Positions 16,374 to 25,394 of a DNA stretch of 64,000 nt are shown here, in pieces. The translations under genes were made by a program, and so were the position numbers. The notes beneath the pieces are model-generated. The model saw only the letters and a list, made by a program, of their open reading frames with translations. It did no database searches and was not told the DNA's origin. The stretch's first letter is position 1; every line of letters begins with the position of its first letter. The stretch comes from Mycobacterium sp. URHB0044 (lineage in GTDB: Bacteria > Actinomycetota > Actinomycetes > Mycobacteriales > Mycobacteriaceae), in NCBI RefSeq assembly GCF_000620625.1, contig NZ_JIAW01000014.1, forward strand, positions 124,001 to 188,000, given 5' to 3'.

Positions 16374-17353
16374 TCCGCTACGCGCAGCAGCACCTTGCCG
16401 TGCACTTCGCCGGAGGAAAGCAACCGGTGCGCTTCGGCCACCTCTTGGATGGGCAGCTCGGCGCCGATGATGGGGCGCACCCGTCCGTCGGCGATCATCG
16501 GCCACACGTTGGCCACCACCTGCTCGACGATGGCGGCCTTGCCGGACGGTCCGTCGACCGGCCGGGACCGTAGCGCGGTGGCGATCACTCCGGCGCGCTT
16601 GGACAGCAGCTTGCCGAGGTTCAGCTCGGCTTTGACGCCACCCTGGAAACCGATGATGACGAGTCGCCCGTCGGCGGCCAGCGCGTCGACGTTGCGGTCG
16701 AGGTACGACGCCCCCATGATGTCGAGGATCACGTCGGCGCCGGCCCCTTCGGTCTCCGCCTTGATCCGCTCGACGAAGTCCTCGTCGCGATAGTTGATCG
16801 GCACGTCGGCGCCCAGCTCGACGCACACCGCGAGCTTCTCGGCCGACCCCGCCGTCACCGCCACCCGGCAGCTGAGGGCTTTGGCGACCTGGATGGCGTG
16901 GGTGCCGATGCCGCTGGCGCCGCCGTGCAGCAGAACCACGTGGCCCGGTGATAGCTCGGCGGTCATCACCAGGTTCGACCACACCGTGCACGACACCTCG
17001 GGCAGTGCGGCGGCCTCGTGCACGCCGACACCCTCGGGCAGGGGCATCACCTGTCCTGCGGGCACTGCCACCCGCTCGGCATAGCCGCCTCCCGCCAGCA
17101 AAGCGCACACCGGTTCGCCGACGGCCCAGGAGGTGACACCCTCACCCAACTCGGCGATACGCCCCGATACCTCCAGGCCCATGATCGGGCTGGCACCCGG
17201 AGGCGGCGGATAGTTCCCGGAAGCCTGTAGCAGATCGGCGCGATTGACGCCAGAGCTAATTACTTCGATCACAACCTCACCCGATTGAGCTGCGACGTCC
17301 GGTATTTCTTGCCAGCTGAGCTGCGACGGGTCCTCCGCGACGATGGCACGCAT
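16370..17353 (-). CDS. NAD(P)H quinone oxidoreductase, PIG3-like (Rv3777)
   Basis: This 327-residue medium-chain dehydrogenase of the quinone oxidoreductase class has the N-terminal NRADLLQASGNYPPPPG motif of the PIG3/TP53I3 group and the nucleotide-binding loop LLHGGASGIGTHAIQ. It lacks zinc ligands and probably reduces quinones with NADPH. ATG at 17353 (MRAIVAEDP) was chosen because the longer frame up to 17827 is antisense to the MarR gene. It is divergent from the MarR-type gene at 17399 with 45 bases between them, so the regulator may control it. Confidence 0.9.
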   Translation of the reverse strand: MRAIVAEDPSQLSWQEIPDVAAQSGEVVIEVISSGVNRADLLQASGNYPPPPGASPIMGLEVSGRIAELGEGVTSWAVGEPVCALLAGGGYAERVAVPAGQVMPLPEGVGVHEAAALPEVSCTVWSNLVMTAELSPGHVVLLHGGASGIGTHAIQVAKALSCRVAVTAGSAEKLAVCVELGADVPINYRDEDFVERIKAETEGAGADVILDIMGASYLDRNVDALAADGRLVIIGFQGGVKAELNLGKLLSKRAGVIATALRSRPVDGPSGKAAIVEQVVANVWPMIADGRVRPIIGAELPIQEVAEAHRLLSSGEVHGKVLLRVAD

Positions 17354-17398
17354 GTCAATAACGCTACTACCGACGTGAAACCGTCCTACCATGACGCC

Positions 17399-17911
17399 AT
17401 GGAGGGGATCATTGGCGGGCGCACGGAAAGTGAAATGCCCGGACTGGACATAGCAGAACAACGGTCGTGGCAAAACTTTCTCGACTCCGCGTTGCGGCTG
17501 TACGCCACGTTGAACAAGTCGTTGGTGGAAGAACACCACCTCACGCTCAACGACGTGCGTCTGCTGGACGTACTGGACAAATCGGCCACCGGGTCGGCGA
17601 GGATGGGGGACCTGGCCGAGGATCTGATGTCGTTGCCCAGCAGGGTCACGCGCCAGATCCACCGGTTGGAGATGCAGAACCTCGTCAGCCGCTGTTCGAG
17701 CCCGGACGATGGCCGCGGTGTGCTGGCCCTCATCACCGATGACGGCAGAATGCGACTGAAGGAGGCGATGGTGACGTACGTCGGCGGTGTACGCGCCCAC
17801 TTCCTCGGCAGGCTGTCGCGCGCCCAAGTCTCCGCGATAGGCGAGAACTGTCGACGGATCGGGTTGGCGCTGAAGGCCGACGCGACGCCCGGCAGGCTTG
17901 GCCGGGTCTAG
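17399..17911 (+). CDS. MarR-family regulator
   Basis: This protein of about 170 residues has a winged helix of the MarR type: the recognition region MGDLAEDLMSLPSRVTRQIHRLE followed by the wing SSPDDGRGVLALITDDG. ATG at 17399 gives a normal MarR length; a later ATG at 17435 (MPGLDIAEQ) is possible. The short gap to the divergent quinone oxidoreductase suggests control of that gene, as often seen for MarR plus a quinone-handling enzyme. No clear palindrome was found in the gap. Confidence 0.82.
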   Translation: MEGIIGGRTESEMPGLDIAEQRSWQNFLDSALRLYATLNKSLVEEHHLTLNDVRLLDVLDKSATGSARMGDLAEDLMSLPSRVTRQIHRLEMQNLVSRCSSPDDGRGVLALITDDGRMRLKEAMVTYVGGVRAHFLGRLSRAQVSAIGENCRRIGLALKADATPGRLGRV

Positions 17912-17930
17912 ACGCCTTACGCTTGTCGGC

Positions 17931-18020
17931 GGTGGCGTGGCAGAGCGGCCTAATGCACTCGCCTTGAAAGCGAGAGACGGCTAAAACCGTCCGGGGGTTC
18001 AAATCCCTCCGCCACCGCCA
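17931..18020 (+). tRNA. tRNA-Ser(UGA)
   Basis: The acceptor stem GGTGGCG pairs with CGCCACC, followed by discriminator G and an encoded CCA. The anticodon stem CTCGC/GCGAG encloses loop CTTGAAA with anticodon TGA. A long variable arm (about 17973-17991) fits a serine tRNA. Confidence 0.95.
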
Positions 18021-18222
18021 CATGCACGGGCGTCGAAGTCTGCGGATGGATACGCATCAGACGCTGGTTTCGTCGCTATGAATGCGCTGCGGTTGCGTTG
18101 CTGCAGGTCGTTCGGGCGGCCGCGTCGCGTGTGCCTTTGCGCTGAATATTTGTGCGGAGAGGTCCTCCCTCGCAGCAGTAATCTGAGTCAGCGATCTTTG
18201 CTCGGAATTTGAGGGGGAGGCC

Positions 18223-18543
18223 GTGTCGGAGCTGAACGTCAACCCAGAGGACCTGCACGTATCCGCGTCCACGGTGGATATGCATGCCGACGATATGTGG
18301 ACCAACCACGGCCTGGCTGACGGCCGGCTCGAAGAAGCGCAGGGCGGGCTTCCGGCGGGAGCAGTCGTTGCGCTGGGAGCTGCGGTGTCCAAATGGCAGG
18401 CTGACTCTGTCCACTTGTTTCGCGGGCTCGTCGGGCATAGTGACCGGTTACGCACTGCCGCAGGCGAATACACGTGTACCGATGAGCACGGGTCGACGGA
18501 GATTGCCAAGGCTGGCGAGCAAATCATCGACCTCGGGCTGTAG
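18223..18543 (+). CDS. Small T7SS-type (EspC/WXG-like) protein, toxin partner
   Basis: This 106-residue helical protein starts with GTG at 18223 after a strong GGGGGAGG. Two long helices with a central turn and a single W plus a Y-x-x-x-D-like end (AGEYTCTDEHG) match small T7SS proteins of the DUF2580/EspC type. It lies 15 bases ahead of the toxin gene and probably forms the heterodimer or targeting partner that takes the toxin to an ESX machine. Base composition is less GC-rich than the neighbours. The assignment is by size, helices and context. Confidence 0.68.
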   Translation: MSELNVNPEDLHVSASTVDMHADDMWTNHGLADGRLEEAQGGLPAGAVVALGAAVSKWQADSVHLFRGLVGHSDRLRTAAGEYTCTDEHGSTEIAKAGEQIIDLGL

Positions 18544-18558
18544 CGGGCAGCGTCCGCC

Positions 18559-20121
18559 GTGACCATCTCGGTGGCCGATGTCGATCGGTGGGATGCTGGC
18601 GATGTTCGAGAAGTGTTCCACGCTACGAGAAATCGAGCCGAGGCTGCATTCGAGGCGGCTGACGGCATTGCCGCCTTGCCTGCGTTCGGGACTTGGGGCG
18701 GCGAAGCGTCCGAGGCAGCCAAGGGTGCAATCGAGGCGTCGCGTAAGGATCTCGATGCACATGGCAACGAGGTGCTGGCCGTGTCGCAGGCGGCTTCTCG
18801 TGCAGCCGAAGACATCGAGCAGGTGAAATCGGACTTGGCGCAGTTGCGGGCAGACGCCGAAGCCATGGGAATGGCGATCGATCCCGTGACCAGCACCGTC
18901 GTTCCAGGCCCTGATATGGCCAACGCGCCGCCGATGGAGATTGAACTCAAGCGCGAACAACTGCAAGCGCGTCTGACCGCCATCTTGGTGGAAGCCGCCG
19001 CCGCCGACGAGGAGCTTAGCCGGGCGATCAACATGGCGATCGGCAAGGAACCGATCGCCGGTCAGTCCCTTGACAAGGAGAATGGCGACGCGGCCCAAAA
19101 TGTCACTGGCTCAGAGGTATTGAAGGATCTTCAACGTGCCAACGACCAGAGCGTCCTGGCGGCAATCGATCGGGTCAAGGCAGCGCAGGCCGCCTATGAC
19201 AAAGCGGCTGCGGCCGCTTACACCTATGGCCCTGGGAGCCCGCAAGGGGAAGCTGCGCTTGCGCAACTGCCCAAACTGAAGCAAGACCTCGCCACGGCGC
19301 TCGACGATCTGGGCAAGATCCCGGACTATTCGAAGATCGATCCTGGCTCACTGAGGGCCGACGCCAACGGCAACGTGTTCTTCCAGTACCCCCTTAACGG
19401 CCAGATGGCCGAGGTCTCCGGAACGCTGAAGAACGGAACCGGCCAGCTGTTCGACAAGGGTCGGCTGACCTACCTCACCTATGAGAACGGGAAGCTCGTC
19501 GGCACGCGGGTGCTCGACGAGGGTCGCGCGATTGCTTCGGCAGAGCCCCTGCTGACGGCCGTGACGACTGCCGTCGGTGTGGGGCCGATGGTCAAGGGTG
19601 GTGAAGGCGCATGGGTCGGCTTGCGGGCGTTGTTTGGAGCTGATGGTGCTGCAGCTGGAGCTGGTGTCACATCCGAGAACGTCATCCCTCGCGCGTTGGA
19701 GCTGGCGGCGGCGCGGGCCGAGTCGGCTGGAAACGAACTGGCTGCACTCGGGCCAGGCTCCTGGGGTCCGTCAAGTGAGTCATTCGCCGGGTTCTCGAAG
19801 GCGTACCAAGAATTTGTCACCGGCCACCCGATCAGTGAGGCGTACATCGTCAACGGAATAAAGTTCGACGATTTTGCGAACGGCGCGTTGATTGATGCGA
19901 AAGGTAACTACGGACAGTTCTTACTTCCAGATGGGCAATGGAAATCCTTCTTCCCAGGAGACGCCCGCTTCCTTGAAATGGCCGAGCGGCAGATGACCGC
20001 GGCCGGCGACAGCCCAATTGTGTGGAAGTTCGCGCAGCAGAATGCCGCCGAAAAGGTCGCTCAAGTCCTGGAGGACAACGGAATTACGCAGATAACGGCC
20101 ATCTGGGTTCCGATGGGATGA
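18559..20121 (+). CDS. T7SS polymorphic toxin with C-terminal Tox-REase-5-like nuclease domain
   Basis: The N-terminal 260 residues of this 520-residue protein are helical with a W-G-G turn at about 46-48, like WXG100/ESX substrates. A linker with beta content (about 265-330) and a hydrophobic Ala/Gly stretch follow. The last 90 residues carry GIKFDDFANGALIDAKGNYG and IVWKFAQQNAAEKV, matching restriction-endonuclease-fold toxin 5 (D...D-A-K core). The start is GTG at 18559. The downstream gene fits immunity protein 52, the usual partner. The role, contact or secreted nuclease activity against competing bacteria, is inferred. Confidence 0.75.
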   Translation: MTISVADVDRWDAGDVREVFHATRNRAEAAFEAADGIAALPAFGTWGGEASEAAKGAIEASRKDLDAHGNEVLAVSQAASRAAEDIEQVKSDLAQLRADAEAMGMAIDPVTSTVVPGPDMANAPPMEIELKREQLQARLTAILVEAAAADEELSRAINMAIGKEPIAGQSLDKENGDAAQNVTGSEVLKDLQRANDQSVLAAIDRVKAAQAAYDKAAAAAYTYGPGSPQGEAALAQLPKLKQDLATALDDLGKIPDYSKIDPGSLRADANGNVFFQYPLNGQMAEVSGTLKNGTGQLFDKGRLTYLTYENGKLVGTRVLDEGRAIASAEPLLTAVTTAVGVGPMVKGGEGAWVGLRALFGADGAAAGAGVTSENVIPRALELAAARAESAGNELAALGPGSWGPSSESFAGFSKAYQEFVTGHPISEAYIVNGIKFDDFANGALIDAKGNYGQFLLPDGQWKSFFPGDARFLEMAERQMTAAGDSPIVWKFAQQNAAEKVAQVLEDNGITQITAIWVPMG

Positions 20122-20137
20122 TCTAAGGTTGGATACG

Positions 20138-21040
20138 ATGACGAAGGCTCAGCTCGGCGCGTACTGGGGTGCGCGGAATGAACAGGCGGGACAGGCCGCG
20201 GAGAAGATCGCACGGCTGCTGACGGTGCTTTCCGAAGTCGATCCACTGCTGACTGGCTGGCGGGATCAGGGGCTGTCCAAGAAGGCTGCTCAATCGCAAG
20301 CCTCGGTCACCACTGCCACTGACGACCTTGTCCGCCGCTTGGAGGCGGGCCGTACGCGCCGTGCCGACACCGACGCGGCTATCGAGGAATTTGGCTATTC
20401 CGTGTCGTGGTGGACCGGCCGAGATAAGGATGCCGAAAATGCGGTCTTGATGGTGCGGATCGGCAAGACATCATCAAAAATCAACAATAGTGTGTCCCTT
20501 CGCTTGCCGGAGCCAACCGTTGCTCCAGGCGCGTATTCGATCGATGGTGCGAAGCGCATCTTGTCGGCGGTCATCGATATTTTTGAACCGGACCGTGCGG
20601 TCTGGTTGAACAGTGAGCTCGAAAAGGGGCAGAAAGAACCGAATCGAACTCTGCCAGACGGCAGTGTCGCGATCGGCACGATTAAGGGTCCTGCGGCCGG
20701 ATGGGCCACGTACCTCACTGGCGCAGACGCTGCCCGACTCGACCGTTCCTTATTGCCGCCAGCCGCCACGCTCGATCTCGTGGGCTCGGGCTCGCTGGTC
20801 ACGCTAGGGGGCGACCCCGCGAATCCACTGCTCAATGATGTTCTCGCTGTGCGCGCTGCGATGGGTTATTCGGTGCCATCTGGCTTGACATCGACCACCG
20901 ATGGCGGGGCGGCAGCCGGTGCTGCGATGTCTGGTACCGGTTCGGGCGTGGCGCCAATTTCGCCCAACCACCAGTCCGAGGCATCCGAAGGTACTGGGCG
21001 AGAACCGAAGTCGCTGCGGGGCAGAACCGACGCCGGCTAA
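20138..21040 (+). CDS. Imm52-like immunity protein
   Basis: This 300-residue protein lies 16 bases after the toxin stop. The N-terminal 220 residues fit immunity protein 52 (short start with LGAYWG.R, central PEPTVAP segment), a family paired with Tox-REase-5 toxins. It would bind and block the nuclease in the producing cell. The last 65 residues are low complexity (Gly/Ser/Ala). ATG at 20138 with AAGG upstream is preferred to TTG at 20129. Family assignment is by pattern and context, not by search. Confidence 0.65.
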   Translation: MTKAQLGAYWGARNEQAGQAAEKIARLLTVLSEVDPLLTGWRDQGLSKKAAQSQASVTTATDDLVRRLEAGRTRRADTDAAIEEFGYSVSWWTGRDKDAENAVLMVRIGKTSSKINNSVSLRLPEPTVAPGAYSIDGAKRILSAVIDIFEPDRAVWLNSELEKGQKEPNRTLPDGSVAIGTIKGPAAGWATYLTGADAARLDRSLLPPAATLDLVGSGSLVTLGGDPANPLLNDVLAVRAAMGYSVPSGLTSTTDGGAAAGAAMSGTGSGVAPISPNHQSEASEGTGREPKSLRGRTDAG

Positions 21041-21125
21041 ACCAGCCTCGGTTGGGGTGCGCTCAACGAGGGCTGACGCCATCTTCTTCCCACCGCTACA
21101 CGCCCCGGCGTCTTACTCTGCGCAC

Positions 21126-21563
21126 ATGGACATTCGGTTCAAGTCACGCGTCGTCGTCGCCGTGCTGGTGATCTACGGCATCTACTCGACGGTGGTCGGC
21201 CTGGCGATGTTGCTCGCGCCAGGCTTCTTCTTCGACACGTTCGGCGGGTTCGGAGTCTTCAACAGCCACTACATGTTCGACCTCGCCGGCTTCGAATTGC
21301 CGCTCGGCTTGCTGTATCTCGCGGCGATCCGATGGCCCAGCTGGCGGGTGCCGACGCTGGCGTTCGCCACGGCGCACTACGTGCTGCATGCGATCAGCCA
21401 CCTGATCGACATCGGTGACGCGACGCCCGCCTGGGTCGGCGTGTTCGACTTCGTCGCAATCGTGGTCGGCCTGGTGGTCCACGCGATCGCGTGGTGGTTC
21501 AGCGTCGACGTCGCCCGCGCGATGACGTCGGCGGACAGCCGAAGCCAAATCAACCACGGCTAG
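21126..21563 (+). CDS. Four-helix membrane protein, unknown function
   Basis: This 145-residue protein has four predicted membrane helices (about residues 8-30, 50-68, 73-93 and 100-125). It resembles small actinobacterial membrane proteins that carry histidines near the third helix (HYVLHAISHLIDIGD), but no named family is recognised with confidence. It stands alone between the toxin module and the polyketide methyltransferase. Confidence 0.7.
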   Translation: MDIRFKSRVVVAVLVIYGIYSTVVGLAMLLAPGFFFDTFGGFGVFNSHYMFDLAGFELPLGLLYLAAIRWPSWRVPTLAFATAHYVLHAISHLIDIGDATPAWVGVFDFVAIVVGLVVHAIAWWFSVDVARAMTSADSRSQINHG

Positions 21564-21654
21564 GTCGTGAACGCCGCGGTGGCACGGCGATTCGACTGGA
21601 ACAGGTCAGCCGGTCGCACACCGACCTAGTGACCAACCTGTGGTTGCGGGTCGT

Positions 21655-22155
21655 TCAGACGTAACCCAAAGCCGCGTTCTCCGCCCGGATTCGGACGTTG
21701 AGCACCAAGGCGTTCGCCAGGCTGAACACGATCGCGGTCAGCCACGCCGAATGGACCAGCGGCAGCGCCGCCACCTCCACCGCGACCGCCGTGTAGTTGG
21801 GGTGGTGGATCCAGCGATACGGGCCGCGCCGCACCAGCGGGGCGCCCGGGATGACGATGAGGCGGGGATTCCAATGCTTTCCCAAAAGGGCCACGCACCA
21901 CCATCGAACGACGGTGCTGAGCACCACGAGGAGCACCATCGTCCAGCCCAGCCAGGGGATGAACGGCCGGCGCATCGTCCATACCTCGACCACGCAGCTC
22001 ACCAGCAGCAGCGTGTGCATGGCAACCATCACCGGGTAGTGGCCCTGGCCGAATTCCCTGCCTCCGTTGGCAATCGACCATTTCGCATTGCGCCGCGAGA
22101 CGACCAGCTCGACCAATCGTTCGGCGCCGATGGCAAGGATGAAGAGGTAGTACAT
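21655..22155 (-). CDS. ICMT-type methyltransferase paired with type III PKS
   Basis: This 166-residue membrane protein has four or five helices and the isoprenylcysteine carboxyl methyltransferase signature (YRWIHHPNYTAV plus a C-terminal RIRAEN). It starts 10 bases after the type III PKS gene stops, so both are in one operon. Bacterial ICMT-like proteins beside type III PKS genes (SrsB in Streptomyces, YpbQ in Bacillus) O-methylate alkylresorcinol or alkylpyrone products. The same role is inferred here. Confidence 0.85.
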   Translation of the reverse strand: MYYLFILAIGAERLVELVVSRRNAKWSIANGGREFGQGHYPVMVAMHTLLLVSCVVEVWTMRRPFIPWLGWTMVLLVVLSTVVRWWCVALLGKHWNPRLIVIPGAPLVRRGPYRWIHHPNYTAVAVEVAALPLVHSAWLTAIVFSLANALVLNVRIRAENAALGYV

Positions 22156-22165
22156 CGCCGTCCCC

Positions 22166-23272
22166 CTACCAGCTCAACAGCAGCAGCTCGAACCCGAACC
22201 CCGGACCCATCGCCAGCATCACGGCCAGTTCGCCGTCGGCGGGCGGCGCGGCGACGGTCCGTCCGAGGACGTCGAGCACCGACGCCGACGAGATGTTGCC
22301 GTGCTCCCGCATGGAATCCCAGCTGTGCGCGAGTGCGCCTGGCGGCATACCGATCGCGTTCTGGATCGAATCGAGCACCTTGGGGCCACCGGGATGGCAG
22401 ATCCACGTCGAGATGTCCTCAGTGGACAGACCCTGATCGGCCAGGAACCGGCTGACTTCGCCGCCGAGGTAGTCGTCGGCCATCTTGGGCACGTCGCGCG
22501 ACATCACCAGTTGGAACCCGCTGGAGCTGACGTTCCACCCCATCACGTCGACGGTGTCCGGGAAGAGCCGGCTGCGGGTGGCCAACACCTTCGGACCGGG
22601 ATGTGCGGTGGGATGCGACGGGACCCGGTCGGCACCGGTGGCGACGACGGCAGCCGCGCCGTCGCCGAACAGGCACACGCCGATGAGGGCGGGGATGGAG
22701 GCGTCGTCGCGCTGCAACGTGAGCGAGCAGAGTTCGACCGACAGCAGCACGGCGACGTGGGTCGGGTAGCCGCGCAGGTAGTCGTGCACGCGGGCCATGC
22801 CTGCGGCACCCGCCACACACCCGAGCCCAAACAACGGGACGCGCTTGACGTCCTGCCTCAGTCCGATCTGCGACGCTATGCGCGCGTCGATGGTCGGCAC
22901 CGCGACGCCGGTGCTGGAAACCGTCACGATGACGTCGACCTCATCGGGTTTGATCCCCGCCGCGTCGAGCGCGGACAGCACGGCCTTGCCGCCCAGGTCG
23001 GTGGCCACCTCGACGTAGGCCGCGTTCGCCTCGGTGAACCCGGTCAGTTCCGGGTACCGCGACACGGGGAGGGCGAGGTTGCGGTACTGCACGCCGCTCG
23101 ACTCCGCGAAGCGGGTGAATCCCGGGTCGACGACGGTGGTGAGTGCACTTGCGACCTGAGCCTGGTCGTACTTGTGCGGCGTGAACGCGACCGAGGTGCC
23201 CGCAATGTGTGGCGCTCCGGTCCTGTGGAAGGCAAGACCATCGGTGGATGGGAAATGCGTTGTATCTGTCAT
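22166..23272 (-). CDS. Type III polyketide synthase
   Basis: This 368-residue chalcone-synthase-type enzyme shows the full catalytic triad: Cys152 (LFGLGCVAGAAG), His in ICHPGGPKV near residue 300 and Asn in HGNISSAS near 333. Such mycobacterial enzymes (Pks10, Pks11 and Pks18 class) extend fatty acyl-CoA starters into alkylpyrones or alkylresorcinols. The start ATG at 23272 (MTDTTHF) gives the normal length; the frame up to 23380 runs through AT-richer promoter DNA. With the downstream methyltransferase it forms a minimal methylated phenolic-lipid pathway. Confidence 0.9.
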   Translation of the reverse strand: MTDTTHFPSTDGLAFHRTGAPHIAGTSVAFTPHKYDQAQVASALTTVVDPGFTRFAESSGVQYRNLALPVSRYPELTGFTEANAAYVEVATDLGGKAVLSALDAAGIKPDEVDVIVTVSSTGVAVPTIDARIASQIGLRQDVKRVPLFGLGCVAGAAGMARVHDYLRGYPTHVAVLLSVELCSLTLQRDDASIPALIGVCLFGDGAAAVVATGADRVPSHPTAHPGPKVLATRSRLFPDTVDVMGWNVSSSGFQLVMSRDVPKMADDYLGGEVSRFLADQGLSTEDISTWICHPGGPKVLDSIQNAIGMPPGALAHSWDSMREHGNISSASVLDVLGRTVAAPPADGELAVMLAMGPGFGFELLLLSW

Positions 23273-23536
23273 GCCAGTGAATACGAACCGCAGAACGGAA
23301 TTGTTCGCCGATAATCGCAATCGTGAAAACAAACACACGCGATGGGAATTTGGGAATAATTCCGAGAATGTGAAAAGCAAAAGTGGCTACGAGCAGCGAA
23401 AACTTCCCTGAACTGCGGGAACGTCAACCAGTAGAGTTATTGCTGAATTTCAGCTGGGACGCCCATGAATTGCGGCTGGGAATTCTGAATCACTACGACT
23501 CTGCCAATTCGATTCGGAATTGCTGCCAATCGGCTG

Positions 23537-24361
23537 TCATTCGCCCTTGAATTCGGGTGGGCGTTTGGCGAACATCGCGGTAATTCCCTCGGTGAGATCC
23601 TTCGACGGCAGGAACGCGGAGTTCCACGCCGCGACGTAGCGCAAGCTCGCCGACACCTGCGCGATGCGCTGCTCGTCTAGGACGTCCTTGATGCCCCGCA
23701 CCACCAATGGCGGGTTGGCGGCGATCTCCTTGGCGGTGGCGTGCGCGGCGGCCAATGCGGCATCTGCGTCGGCGTAGACGTCGTTGACCAGACCGATCTT
23801 CTCGGCCCGCGCCGCATCGATGTCCTTGCCGGTCAACGCCAGCTCGCGGAGGTGTCCCTCGGACAGGATCAGCGGCAGCCGCGCCAGGCTGCCCACGTCG
23901 GCCACCATGGCGAGCCTCACTTCGCGCACCGAGAACTTCGCGTCGGCGCTGGCGTAGCGGATGTCGACGGCGGAGATCAGGTCGACACCGCCGCCGATGC
24001 ACCACCCCTGGATCGAGGCGATGACCGGGGTGCGGCAGTCCGCGACGGCGGTGATCGACTGCTGCATCGCGCGCAGCTTGGTGTGGAAGTCGGTGCGGGG
24101 GCCGGCCAGTGCACCTTCGGCCAGCGTCGGCGCGAGGACGTCACCCATTGCGGCCACGTCGAGGCCGTAGCTGAAGTTCTTGCCGGATCCGGTGAGCACG
24201 ATCGCGCGCACCTCGGGATCGGCGTCCAGCGACGCGAACGCTTGCGGCAGCTCCGTCCAGAAGGCGGGCCCCATCGCGTTGCCCTTGCCGGGACCGAGCA
24301 GCGTCACCTGAGCGACGTGGCCATCGACGTCGACGGCGAGGGATTCGTACGTTTCACCCAT
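23537..24361 (-). CDS. echA21: Enoyl-CoA hydratase EchA21 (Rv3774)
   Basis: This 274-residue crotonase-fold protein has the oxyanion-hole segments near GSGKNFSYGLD and WCIGGGVDLISAVDIRYAS. The catalytic glutamates of typical hydratases are not both obvious; one acidic residue sits in REVRLAM, while the first position is Asp. This resembles dienoyl-CoA isomerases, so the exact reaction may be isomerisation rather than hydration. Gene order matches Rv3774. The start is ATG at 24361. Confidence 0.87.
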   Translation of the reverse strand: MGETYESLAVDVDGHVAQVTLLGPGKGNAMGPAFWTELPQAFASLDADPEVRAIVLTGSGKNFSYGLDVAAMGDVLAPTLAEGALAGPRTDFHTKLRAMQQSITAVADCRTPVIASIQGWCIGGGVDLISAVDIRYASADAKFSVREVRLAMVADVGSLARLPLILSEGHLRELALTGKDIDAARAEKIGLVNDVYADADAALAAAHATAKEIAANPPLVVRGIKDVLDEQRIAQVSASLRYVAAWNSAFLPSKDLTEGITAMFAKRPPEFKGE

Positions 24362-24379
24362 GCCAGGAAGGCTAGCTGG

Positions 24380-24793
24380 CTAGGGAGGCCCGCCCCCGAG
24401 GAGGATCTCGCTGACGGTGCTGGTGGGAAGGAACTGACACACCGCGTCGGCGAGGGTCTTGGCGATCTCGGTGTTCTGCGGACCGAGCACCGAGCCCTCC
24501 TGCGCGAGGATCTCCTCGATCACTGCGGTCTGGGTGTCCGGGTCGAGGCCGACGTACTGCTCACACGTCATGGTGAGGGAATCTCCCGGCGGCGGAACGT
24601 TGGACGAGGTGCGGGGCGTCGACGTGCCCGGCCGCGTGGGCAAGGTGGGCAAGGGGAACGGCGTCGAGGTGCGCGTCGTGGTGAACCCCGGCTCGGTGGT
24701 CATTGCCACGGTGCCGGGCGTCGTGCGCTCGCACGCGGTGATCCCGGCGGCGAGCACCAGCGTCGCACCGGCGATCAGAACTCGCTTCCTCAT
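24380..24793 (-). CDS. Small lipoprotein, Thr/Pro-rich
   Basis: This protein of about 137 residues has a signal peptide and lipobox AAGITAC (Cys near residue 21), so it is probably lipid-anchored outside the membrane. A Thr/Pro/Ser linker (about 25-70) leads to a C-terminal domain with two cysteines (MTCEQYVGLD and DAVCQFLP) that likely form a disulfide. ATG at 24793 (MRKRVLIAG) is preferred over 24817 because the basic start is typical of a signal peptide. Function unknown. Confidence 0.8.
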   Translation of the reverse strand: MRKRVLIAGATLVLAAGITACERTTPGTVAMTTEPGFTTTRTSTPFPLPTLPTRPGTSTPRTSSNVPPPGDSLTMTCEQYVGLDPDTQTAVIEEILAQEGSVLGPQNTEIAKTLADAVCQFLPTSTVSEILLGGGPP

Positions 24794-24833
24794 CTCGGCA
24801 ACGATAGGCGTACGCACGTTCTAGCGTGGTCGC

Positions 24834-25394
24834 ATGCCCACCGACGCGCCCATCGACGAAATCGACAGCGCCCAGGCGACCCTCGCCGTCTTGGAGGGGG
24901 TCCTGGCGCAGCTGGGTCCCGACGACACCGCCAAGCAAACGCCGTGCCGCGAGTTCGACGTCGCCGGGCTGACGGACCATCTGATGAACTCCATCACCGT
25001 GATCGGCGGCGCCGCCGGTGCCCAGCTGCCGGAGCGCGACCCGAACGCATCGATCGAGCAGCAGGTGATGGCGGCGGCGCGGCCGGCTATGGATGCATGG
25101 CGGCGGCGCGGTCTCGACGGCATGGTCACGACGGGCCAGGGTGAAGCGCCCGCCAAGATGATGGCGGGCATCCTGTCGATCGAATTCCTGGTCCACGCTT
25201 GGGATTACGCATCGGCGACCGGCGCAGAAGTGGACGCGCCGGAAGGTCTGTCGGAGTACGTGCTCGGCCTGAGCCACGCCATCATCACGCCGGAGGGTCG
25301 GGTGGGAGCCGGGTTCGACGACCCGATCGACCTGCCTGCCCGCGCGGCCGCGTTCCACCGGTTGCTGGCCTACACGGGCCGCAAACCCAGCTAG
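24834..25394 (+). CDS. TIGR03086-family metal-binding protein (Rv3773c)
   Basis: This 186-residue DinB-like helical protein of the actinobacterial TIGR03086/maleylpyruvate isomerase N-terminal class has the usual TPCREFDVAGLTDHLMNS start and FLVHAWDYASATG, which supply metal-binding histidines. Members may be thiol (mycothiol) dependent transferases. Position and length match Rv3773c. The start is ATG at 24834. A second member of this family lies at 59880-60506. Confidence 0.85.
   Translation: MPTDAPIDEIDSAQATLAVLEGVLAQLGPDDTAKQTPCREFDVAGLTDHLMNSITVIGGAAGAQLPERDPNASIEQQVMAAARPAMDAWRRRGLDGMVTTGQGEAPAKMMAGILSIEFLVHAWDYASATGAEVDAPEGLSEYVLGLSHAIITPEGRVGAGFDDPIDLPARAAAFHRLLAYTGRKPS

Noticed and set aside
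16370..17827. Longer start for the quinone oxidoreductase
   Set aside because: The extension is antisense to the MarR gene. ATG at 17353 starts exactly at the family N-terminus.
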